Shown piece by piece: positions 15,015 to 22,599 of a DNA stretch of 49,985 nt (positions are counted from its first letter, which is position 1; each line of letters starts with the position of its first letter). The notes beneath the pieces are model-generated. The model was not told where the DNA came from, did not search any database, and saw nothing but the letters and a program-made list of their open reading frames with translations. The stretch covers positions 1 to 49,985 of the forward strand of contig CAAGGL010000028.1 of the NCBI GenBank assembly GCA_900769405.1, in the 5' to 3' direction. The DNA comes from an uncultured Alistipes sp. (GTDB lineage: Bacteria; Bacteroidota; Bacteroidia; Bacteroidales; Rikenellaceae). The position numbers and the translations under genes are program-made.

Positions 15015-17048
15015 ATGAAGAATTTTTTTGCACTGTTTATATCACTGCTTTTCAGCGCAGTGGCTATGGCACAGCCCGCATCGCCCGTCAAGTGGTCGGC
15101 ATCGGCCGTTGAGAGCGATGGCGACATCTATGAGGTGCAACTGACCGCCGACATCGATCAGGGTTGGCACATCTACGACTTCGGTCCCTATGCTGAGGAC
15201 CTCTTCATCGCAACCACCGAGATCTCGATCGATGGCGCCGAGAAGGTCGGTTCGATCACTCCGAGCAAGGAGCCTCACCGCGCATACGACGACGTATATG
15301 AGGCTGAGATCGGCACCTGGGAGGGTAAAGTCGTATTTGTTCAGAAGGTGAAGGCTGCGGCCGAGCCTACGACTTTGGCTATCAGCGTATATTATGGCGC
15401 TTGCAACGACCAGAGCTGTCTGCCTCCCGCAAGTGAGGATCTGACCGTGAAGATCGGTGCGGCAAAGGGCGCGGCTCCCGCTGAGGAGGCTGCTCCTGCT
15501 GAGGAAACGACTCCCGCAGAGGAGGTTACACCTGCCGAGGAGCCCGCTGAGGAGGTTATTGCACCCGTCGAGGAGGATAAAGACAACAGCTCGCTGTGGA
15601 GCACACTGCTGGCTGCTGCGGCTTGGGCGTTGGCGGCACTGCTGACCCCCTGCGTATTCCCGATGATCCCGATGACCGTATCGTTCTTCGTGAAGGGCGG
15701 CGAGGGCGGCAAGATGCGCGCAATCCTCTATGGCGTATTCATCGTGGCACTCTACACCCTGCCTATTGCGGCACTGATCCTGATCACACGTCTGGTGGGT
15801 GGTGCAACCGTTACGGCTGACATCTTCAACTGGTTGGCTACACATTGGTTGCCCAATACCATCTTCTTCTTGGTATTTATGGTCTTTGCGGCATCGTTCT
15901 TCGGTGCGTTCGAGATCACTCTGCCCAGCTCGTGGGTAAACAAGAGCGACCAGAACTCGGATCGTAAGGGTCTGCTGGGCGTGTTCTTCCTCGCACTGAC
16001 GCTGGTACTCGTATCGTTCTCGTGCACCGGCCCGATCGTCGGTGGCGCAATCATCGGCGCTGTATCGACCACCAACGACATCTGGACTCCGATCCTTACG
16101 ATGTTGGTGTTCTCGACCGTATTCGCACTCCCCTTCGTGCTGTTCGCCCTCTTCCCCTCGGTTCTCCAAAAGATGCCTAAGAGCGGTGGCTGGCTGAACT
16201 CGGTTAAGGTTGTGTTGGGTTTCATCGAGATCGCTCTCGGTTTCAAGTTCCTCAGCACCGCCGACCAGACCTACCACTGGGGTCTGCTCGACCGCGAGAT
16301 CTATCTGGGTATCTGGATCGTGGTATTCACACTGCTCGGTCTCTACCTGCTCGGTAAGTTGAAGTTTGCTCACGATAGCGAGGTGAAGTATATCTCGGTG
16401 CCCCGTCTGGCATTGGCGATCGCATCGTTCACTTTCGTTACATATATGATCCCCGGTTTGTGGGGCGCACCCTTGAAGAAGATGACCGGCTACCTGCCCC
16501 CGATGTCAACTCAGGATTTCGTTCTTACCTCGGGTGGAACGGCTGCTGTGGCAACGGATAAGGTGCTGACGGTTGACGGCAAAGAGCCCAAGTATAGCGA
16601 CGTGCTGCATATGCCGCACGGTCTGTCGGGTTTCTACGATTATAAGGAGGCTCTCGCAGCTGCTCGCAAGGCTAACAAGCCCGTATTCCTCGACTTCACG
16701 GGTCTGGGTTGCGTGAACTGCCGCGAGATGGAGGAGCGCGTATGGTGCGACAGCCGCATCTTGGAGAGTATGCGCAACGACTTCGTTCTGCTGGCACTCT
16801 TTGGTGATAGCCGCGCTGCTGTTGCCGAGGAGGATCAGGTTACCAATGCCAACGGCAAGGTACTCAAAACCATCGGCGAGGTCAACTCGAATCTGGTTTA
16901 CGAGCGTTACGGCATCGCGTCGCAGCCCAACTATCTGATCCTCGATGGCGAGGGCAACGTGCTGGCATCGCACTCGTACGATCTGAATATCGACAACTTT
17001 ATCGCGTTCCTCGAAGAGGGCAAGCAGGTTTACGACTCGCTCAAATAG
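15015..17048 (+). CDS. dsbD: Thiol:disulfide interchange protein DsbD
   Basis: The 677-residue protein carries reducing power from cytosolic thioredoxin to the periplasm. It has a signal peptide and an N-terminal alpha domain with Cys130/Cys135 (ACNDQSC). A Pro-Ala-Glu-Glu repeat linker (about 154-190) precedes an eight-helix membrane domain with Cys213 (LTPCVFP) and Cys337 (FSCTGP). The C-terminal thioredoxin-like gamma domain has Cys566-Val-Asn-Cys569 (LGCVNC). All three redox pairs are present, so it should be active. The PAEE repeats are unusual in number and may act as a flexible spacer. It is transcribed alone, between its own promoter and terminator. Confidence 0.93.
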   Translation: MKNFFALFISLLFSAVAMAQPASPVKWSASAVESDGDIYEVQLTADIDQGWHIYDFGPYAEDLFIATTEISIDGAEKVGSITPSKEPHRAYDDVYEAEIGTWEGKVVFVQKVKAAAEPTTLAISVYYGACNDQSCLPPASEDLTVKIGAAKGAAPAEEAAPAEETTPAEEVTPAEEPAEEVIAPVEEDKDNSSLWSTLLAAAAWALAALLTPCVFPMIPMTVSFFVKGGEGGKMRAILYGVFIVALYTLPIAALILITRLVGGATVTADIFNWLATHWLPNTIFFLVFMVFAASFFGAFEITLPSSWVNKSDQNSDRKGLLGVFFLALTLVLVSFSCTGPIVGGAIIGAVSTTNDIWTPILTMLVFSTVFALPFVLFALFPSVLQKMPKSGGWLNSVKVVLGFIEIALGFKFLSTADQTYHWGLLDREIYLGIWIVVFTLLGLYLLGKLKFAHDSEVKYISVPRLALAIASFTFVTYMIPGLWGAPLKKMTGYLPPMSTQDFVLTSGGTAAVATDKVLTVDGKEPKYSDVLHMPHGLSGFYDYKEALAAARKANKPVFLDFTGLGCVNCREMEERVWCDSRILESMRNDFVLLALFGDSRAAVAEEDQVTNANGKVLKTIGEVNSNLVYERYGIASQPNYLILDGEGNVLASHSYDLNIDNFIAFLEEGKQVYDSLK

Positions 17049-17073
17049 GCCGCGATAGGATTCACTTTAACAC

Positions 17074-17117
17074 ACGATCGACGACCTGCGCTGTTAGGTC
17101 GTCGATCGTTTTTTTGT
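17074..17117 (+). terminator. dsbD terminator
   Basis: A perfect 14-bp stem (17074-17087 with 17096-17109) is followed by a run of seven T. Confidence 0.95.
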
Positions 17118-17143
17118 ATGATATTTGCAAAACCAATTTAACT

Positions 17144-17569
17144 ATGCAACACTTACGCATAACCATTTTAGCGGCGCTGGCTCTGATCGTTGCATCGTGC
17201 CACCAACGCCACTCGGGCAACACTATCGCACCCGAAACCTATCGAGGTATGTTCCCTGCGGCTGATTGCCCCGGCATCGACTACACACTGACGCTCAACG
17301 ACTCGATCGCGGGTGTAGATACGCTTTTTGCGTTGCGAATGGTCTACATCGAGGGTGATAACGACGGTAGCGATATTACCTTCGACAGCCGTGGTCGACA
17401 GCAGAGATTCGGAATCGGCGCCAAACGTGGCTACCGCCTGACACCCGACGATGGAGATGTGGCGACCTACTTCGCAATCGTGAACGACACGACACTGCAA
17501 ATGGTTGACAGCACGCTGACCGCAATCGAGAGTCCGTTCAACTACGATCTCGTTCGCACGAATCAATAA
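17144..17569 (+). CDS. NlpE N-terminal domain lipoprotein
   Basis: The 141-residue protein starts MQHLRITILAALALIVASC, a lipoprotein signal with the lipobox Cys at residue 19. The mature part carries the NlpE signature YRGMFPAADCPGIDYTLTLN. E. coli NlpE is an outer-membrane lipoprotein that senses surface contact, copper or lipoprotein stress. The first Cys of the usual CxxC-type motif is Ala here (PAADC). The ATG at 17144 is chosen because the upstream ATG at 17114 lies within the preceding terminator tail and a GATATTTG promoter-like site (17119-17126). Confidence 0.8.
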   Translation: MQHLRITILAALALIVASCHQRHSGNTIAPETYRGMFPAADCPGIDYTLTLNDSIAGVDTLFALRMVYIEGDNDGSDITFDSRGRQQRFGIGAKRGYRLTPDDGDVATYFAIVNDTTLQMVDSTLTAIESPFNYDLVRTNQ

Positions 17570-17584
17570 CCTCACAACAAACAG

Positions 17585-17620
17585 CGATCCCCGCCCTCAT
17601 CGGAAGGCGGGGATCGTTAT
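17585..17620. terminator. Terminator between converging genes
   Basis: An 11-bp stem CGATCCCCGCC (17585-17595) pairs with GGCGGGGATCG (17606-17616) and is followed by TTATTTT. Confidence 0.85.
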
Positions 17621-17638
17621 TTTCGGTTGAGTGTTCGC

Positions 17639-18364
17639 TTAGAAGCGGAAGGTTACATAGACACGCAGACCTTCGAGCGCATTCTTCTTACCGAAGAAGG
17701 GATTGCTCTCCTCGGTCGTGGTATCGGTCGTACCTGTGCGGGTCACGAATGCCTCAGCAGGCTGATCCTCGTCCTCCAATCCGCCAACGATACCACCGAT
17801 CATATCGGTCACCTTGCTGAAATCGAAGGCCTTGTAGTTCATATTCTTACCCATACGATACTCTGCGCCGACACCGAAGAAGCCGAACGACAGATTACCG
17901 CCCGCAACAAACATCGTAGCGTAGTTACCGCCGAACACCTCGCTATCGTAGCGCATCGCAAAGGTCGGAGCATAACGACCATAGAGATGCACCTGCAAGC
18001 GCTTTACGGGAGTGAAGGTCAGCGACGGGCCAACCTGCATCGCCAACTCGGCCTGATGCAGCGTTGCATCGGTGAGAGCGGTCGGCTTATACATTGCATA
18101 GTTCAAGTCGATCCACGTTGCATCGATACCGATATTCAAGAATTTCGCAATCGGCTTTTTGTGCAGATAGAACGTACGACCACGATTGAGCATCGCACCA
18201 AAATCGGGTTTGATCACCTCGCCCGACGCGAGCGTTACATCCTGCTGCAACACATAACCCAAAGTGACATACTTGGGTCGACGGACCTTAATGCCCGTTC
18301 CATCCTGCGCCATAGCGGTCAGACCGCACAGCACAGCCATAATCACAAGTAACGTTTTCTTCAT
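17639..18364 (-). CDS. Secreted outer-membrane beta-barrel-like protein, unknown function
   Basis: The 241-residue protein has a signal peptide (MKKTLLVIMAVLCGLTAMAQ) and a body of alternating strands (VTLGYVLQQDVTLA, LRVYVTFRF) ending in aromatic Phe, typical of outer-membrane barrels. I do not recognise a defined family. A short low-complexity stretch (GTTDTTTEES near residue 210) is probably a loop. It is a single-gene unit with an exact consensus promoter. Confidence 0.75.
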   Translation of the reverse strand: MKKTLLVIMAVLCGLTAMAQDGTGIKVRRPKYVTLGYVLQQDVTLASGEVIKPDFGAMLNRGRTFYLHKKPIAKFLNIGIDATWIDLNYAMYKPTALTDATLHQAELAMQVGPSLTFTPVKRLQVHLYGRYAPTFAMRYDSEVFGGNYATMFVAGGNLSFGFFGVGAEYRMGKNMNYKAFDFSKVTDMIGGIVGGLEDEDQPAEAFVTRTGTTDTTTEESNPFFGKKNALEGLRVYVTFRF

Positions 18365-18407
18365 TTTATTGATAAGGTTTGAGATTTTCCGAACTCTAAG
18401 AGTATAA

Positions 18408-18439
18408 CAAATTTATAACTTTTTATCTGCCCCTCCAAA
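18408..18439 (-). promoter_or_regulatory. Promoter of the beta-barrel gene
   Basis: On the minus strand TTTG (18439-18436), 20-bp spacer, TAAATTTG (18415-18408), an exact consensus match. Confidence 0.75.
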
Positions 18440-18498
18440 CTTTTTCACAACTTTCTTGACACAAGCCATTTGCACCGCCACCCTACTACCCAAAAACA

Positions 18499-18539
18499 AC
18501 AGACGACTCACTCCCCCTTGCGGGATGTGAATCGTCCGT
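18499..18539 (-). terminator. Terminator of the valS-ileS-dksA-like operon
   Basis: On the minus strand GACGATTCAC (18536-18527) pairs with GTGAGTCGTC (18511-18502) with one G-U, followed by TGTTTTTG. The remaining 18540-18639 shows no gene. Confidence 0.75.
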
Positions 18540-18639
18540 TATTTAGCAAAGTGTAATTTGGCAGCTCGGCGCATCGCAGGCGCACCCTCTCGGGCATACC
18601 TATTTATATATACGCGCGAGCCAACCTCGCCATCGGCCT

Positions 18640-19023
18640 CTATCGGCGAGCCTCCTTAGCCTCGATGCACTGCGTAGCGTGCGGAACACGCAACAGGCGC
18701 TCCTTCGGGATCAACTTACCCGTATCCTTGCAGATACCGTAAGTCTTGTTCTCGATGCGCACCAGAGCCATTTCGAGGCTGCGGATGAACTTCAACTGAC
18801 GCTGTGCCAAGCGACCGCACTCCTCCTTCGAAAGAGTTGCCGCGCCCTCTTCGAGCACCTTGAACGTGGGTGAAGTATCTTCCGTATCGTTGCCGGCGGT
18901 GTGTGTTATGGTTGCACGCAACTGATCGTAATCGTGGCGTGCGCTCTCCAACTTCTGCAAAATCAGCTCCTTGAATTCAGCCAACTCCGCATCGTTATAT
19001 CTGGTCTTCTCAACTTCTGCCAT
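18640..19023 (-). CDS. DksA/TraR family regulator with half zinc finger
   Basis: The 127-residue protein has an N-terminal coiled coil (about 10-85) and the DksA/TraR C-terminal finger region (YGICKDTGKLIPKERLLRVP, then HATQCIEAK). Only the first Cys of each usual CxxC pair remains (Cys98 and Cys119; Thr101 and Ala122 replace the others), so classical four-Cys zinc binding is unlikely. DksA-like proteins enter the RNA polymerase secondary channel and modulate rRNA and amino-acid promoters with ppGpp. It lies 87 bp downstream of ileS in the same direction, a neighbourhood frequent in Bacteroidetes. Confidence 0.9.
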   Translation of the reverse strand: MAEVEKTRYNDAELAEFKELILQKLESARHDYDQLRATITHTAGNDTEDTSPTFKVLEEGAATLSKEECGRLAQRQLKFIRSLEMALVRIENKTYGICKDTGKLIPKERLLRVPHATQCIEAKEARR

Positions 19024-19110
19024 AACTTTTAAGGTTTTAATTGGTTAGTTTATTTGTTAAAATTAACAATAAAAAACCACACTACCAAATATTACACCAT
19101 AATTTTAACT

Positions 19111-22100
19111 CTATCGGCGCGAGAGTGCGATACGAAGCGGTTTCTCGTCGAGGTCAGTCGTAGCCGCGAACTCGCCCGCAGGCTCCGCAACAGCCTTGAT
19201 CTCGACTGCCAGCACCTGCTGTGCCACATAGTCGCCAAAGACTGCCAACGAATCGCTCAGCTCGTCCAGAGCCTCAACCTCAACCGCGATCTTATCGGTC
19301 ACCTCCAAGCCGCTATCCTTACGCAGGTTCTGGATACGGTTGATCAACTCGCGTGCCACACCCTCACGGCGCAACTCGTCCGTAACCGTAATATCCAACG
19401 CAACGGTCAGCTTGCCCTCCGATGCAACCAACCAACCCGGCATATCCTCGCTGGTGATCTCGAAGTCCTCGCGTGTAACCTCCAACTGCTCGCCTGCAAC
19501 CTCCAACATCAACTTCTCCGAGGTCTCGATCTCGGCAATACGCTGCTGATCGAACGTAGCTACCAGAGCCGCGATCTGCTTCATATACTTGCCGTAGCGA
19601 GGACCGAGGGTCTTGAAGTTGGGCTTGATACGCTTGGTGATCACGCCCGCAGTCTGCTCGATAAGTTCGATCTGCTTAACGTTCACCTCGCTCATAACCA
19701 ACGCACGGGCAGCCTCGATATGTGCCGCCATCTTAGCGTCCAGAACGGGTACCATAGCCTTCATCAGCGGCTGACGCACCTTGATATTAACCTTACGACG
19801 CAGCGCCAGAACCATCGACGAGAGCTTCTGAGCGAGCGACATCATCTCCTCCAAGTCACCATTAACCAACTTCTCGTCAGCCGTGGGGAACGACGCTAGG
19901 TGTACCGACGAATCCGAGTGGCGACCGCTCACTGCATTCAGGTCGCAGAAGATACGATCCGAAATGAAGGGAGCAAACGGAGCCGCAAGTTTCGAAACGG
20001 TTTCGAGGCAGGTGTAGAGGGTCTGGTATGCAGCCAGCTTATCCTCGGTCATACCGCCGCCCCAGAAACGCTTACGGTTCAGACGTACGTACCAGTTCGA
20101 GAGGTTCTCGCCCACGAACTCCTGAATCATACGAGCCGCAGGCGTCGGGTCATAACCCTCCAAGCACTCGGTCACGTTCTTAACGAGCGTGTTGAGCAAC
20201 GAGATGATCCAGCGGTCGATCTCGGGACGCTTCTCAACGGGGATCTCCGCCTCAGCACCGGTAAAGCCATCGACATTGGCATAGAGCGCGAAGAAGCTAT
20301 AAGTATTGTAGAGCGTACCGAAGAACTTACGGCGCACCTCATCAACGCCCTCAACATCGAATTTCAGGTTATCCCACGGCTGCGAGTTCGAGATCATATA
20401 CCAACGAACAGCGTCGGCACCATACTTATCCATAACCTCGAACGGATCGACTGCGTTACCCAGACGCTTCGACATCTTGTTGCCATTCTTGTCGAGCACC
20501 AGACCATTCGAAATGATATTCTTGAATGCTACCGAGTCGAACAACATCGTTGCGATTGCGTGCAGCGTGAAGAACCAGCCACGAGTCTGGTCGACACCCT
20601 CGGCAATAAAGTCTGCGGGATATACGTCCTTGAACTCCTCGCCACCATTCTCGAAGGGATAGTGCAACTGAGCGTAAGGCATCGCACCACTATCGAACCA
20701 AACGTCGATCAGATCGGCCTCGCGGTGCATCGGCTTGCCCGACTCGCTCACCAGCACGATGTTATCGACGTAGGGGCGGTGCAGGTCGATAGTCGAGTAG
20801 TTCTCCTTCGACATATCGCCCACCTTGAACTGTGCGTAGGGATTCTCGCTCATCACACCCGCAGCCACTGCCTTCTCGATCTCAGCCACCAACTCCTCAA
20901 CCGAGCCGATGCACTTCATCTCCGAGCGATCCTCCGTAGCCCAGATAGGCAGCGGAGTACCCCAGAAGCGCGAACGCGACAGATTCCAATCGTTCAGGTT
21001 CTCCAACCACTTACCGAAACGGCCGCTACCGGTCGATTCGGGACGCCAGCGGATCGTAGTGTTGAGCTCCATCATACGCTCTTTGAGCGCGGTGGTGCGG
21101 ATAAACCACGAATCCAACGGATAGTACAACACGGGCTTATCCGTACGCCAGCAGTGGGGATAGTTGTGAGTATGCTTCTCGATGCGGAAAGCCAAGCCCT
21201 CGCCCTTCAACTTCATACAGATATAGATGTCGAGCGTCTCGGCCGCAGCGGCAGCCTTCTCGTCGTAGCGACCATCAACCGTAAACTGCGGATCGTAGGC
21301 ATTCTTCACCCAGCGACCTGCATACTCCTTGTAAGCCTCCAAATCGACACACTCCGCAACGAACTTCTCGTCCAGATCCTCCACGTTGTAGAACTTACCC
21401 GTGAAATCAACCATCGGACGAGTCTCGCCACGCTTGTTGATCATAAACAGCGACGGGATACCCGCAGCACGAGCCACGAATGCGTCATCAGCACCAAACG
21501 TCGGCGCAATGTGTACGATACCCGTACCGTCCTCGGTGGTTACATAGTCACCTGCGATCACGCGGAAAGCCTTCTCCTCGGCAACCTTCCACTCGCCGCT
21601 CTCGTCAGCCTCAACGGGCTTAACCCACTTGATCAGCTGCTCGTAGTTGATACCAACCAGATCGGCACCCTTATAGCAACGATCCTCCTCAACGGTGTAG
21701 GTACCCTCCAACTTCTTGTTGAAGATCGAGGGCAACAACTCGCGTGCAACGATCACCGTCTGTGGCTGCTCATTGTAGGGATTGAGGCACTTAACGCGCA
21801 CGTAGTCGATCTTGGGACCAACGGCCAGCGCAGTGTTCGAAGGCAGAGTCCACGGAGTGGTCGTCCAAGCCAAGAAGTACAACTCACCCTGAACATCCTC
21901 GAACAGGTGCTCGCTCTTCTCATCACGAACAACACGGAACTGAGCCGTGCAGGTGGTGTCCTTGACATCGCGGTAGCAACCCGGCTGGTTCAACTCGTGA
22001 GTTGACAGACCCGTACCCGCAGCGGGCGAATAGGGCTGAATGGTGTAACCCTTATAGAGCAGACCCTTGTCGAAGAGCTGCTTCAACAGCCACCACAGAG

Positions 22101-22578
22101 TCTCGATATACTTGTTGTCGTAGGTGATATAGGGATCGTCCATATTGACCCAATAACCCATCTGGCGAGTCAGATTCTCCCACACGCCCGTGAACTCCAT
22201 CACGGCCTCGCGGCAAGCGGCGTTATACTCCTCGATGGTGATCTTGCGGCCGATATCCTCCTTGGTGATACCCAACTTCTTCTCGACACCCAGCTCGACG
22301 GGCAGACCGTGAGTATCCCAACCTGCCTTACGGTGAACGAGGTAACCCTGCTGGGTCTTATAGCGACAGAATACGTCCTTGATCGTACGCGCCATCACGT
22401 GGTGGATACCCGGCATACCGTTTGCCGACGGGGGACCCTCGTAGAAGACAAAGGTCGGATGACCCTCGCGCGTAGTGATACTCTTGTGGAACGTATCGTC
22501 AGCGTCCCACTTTCCGAGAACCTCAGCTGCCAAACCGGGCAGGTCGAGGCCCTTGTATTCGGTGAATTTCTTGCTCAT
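19111..22578 (-). CDS. ileS: Isoleucyl-tRNA synthetase (type-2-like)
   Basis: The protein has 1155 residues from MSKKFTEYKG. A second ATG at 22599, directly after the valS stop, would add seven residues. It has the HIGH-type motif GIHHV (residues 57-61), the class Ia editing insert (LAWTTTPWTLPSNTALAV, HIAPTFGADD) and KMSKR (701-705), then an anticodon-binding domain and a long C-terminal part. A KMSKR motif with a long C-terminal extension is typical of eukaryote-like IleRS2, the type that usually resists mupirocin. It charges tRNA-Ile with isoleucine. It follows valS and precedes the DksA-like gene in one operon. Confidence 0.96.
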   Translation of the reverse strand: MSKKFTEYKGLDLPGLAAEVLGKWDADDTFHKSITTREGHPTFVFYEGPPSANGMPGIHHVMARTIKDVFCRYKTQQGYLVHRKAGWDTHGLPVELGVEKKLGITKEDIGRKITIEEYNAACREAVMEFTGVWENLTRQMGYWVNMDDPYITYDNKYIETLWWLLKQLFDKGLLYKGYTIQPYSPAAGTGLSTHELNQPGCYRDVKDTTCTAQFRVVRDEKSEHLFEDVQGELYFLAWTTTPWTLPSNTALAVGPKIDYVRVKCLNPYNEQPQTVIVARELLPSIFNKKLEGTYTVEEDRCYKGADLVGINYEQLIKWVKPVEADESGEWKVAEEKAFRVIAGDYVTTEDGTGIVHIAPTFGADDAFVARAAGIPSLFMINKRGETRPMVDFTGKFYNVEDLDEKFVAECVDLEAYKEYAGRWVKNAYDPQFTVDGRYDEKAAAAAETLDIYICMKLKGEGLAFRIEKHTHNYPHCWRTDKPVLYYPLDSWFIRTTALKERMMELNTTIRWRPESTGSGRFGKWLENLNDWNLSRSRFWGTPLPIWATEDRSEMKCIGSVEELVAEIEKAVAAGVMSENPYAQFKVGDMSKENYSTIDLHRPYVDNIVLVSESGKPMHREADLIDVWFDSGAMPYAQLHYPFENGGEEFKDVYPADFIAEGVDQTRGWFFTLHAIATMLFDSVAFKNIISNGLVLDKNGNKMSKRLGNAVDPFEVMDKYGADAVRWYMISNSQPWDNLKFDVEGVDEVRRKFFGTLYNTYSFFALYANVDGFTGAEAEIPVEKRPEIDRWIISLLNTLVKNVTECLEGYDPTPAARMIQEFVGENLSNWYVRLNRKRFWGGGMTEDKLAAYQTLYTCLETVSKLAAPFAPFISDRIFCDLNAVSGRHSDSSVHLASFPTADEKLVNGDLEEMMSLAQKLSSMVLALRRKVNIKVRQPLMKAMVPVLDAKMAAHIEAARALVMSEVNVKQIELIEQTAGVITKRIKPNFKTLGPRYGKYMKQIAALVATFDQQRIAEIETSEKLMLEVAGEQLEVTREDFEITSEDMPGWLVASEGKLTVALDITVTDELRREGVARELINRIQNLRKDSGLEVTDKIAVEVEALDELSDSLAVFGDYVAQQVLAVEIKAVAEPAGEFAATTDLDEKPLRIALSRR

Positions 22579-22599
22579 TGTTGTATCTGTTTTTTTCAT

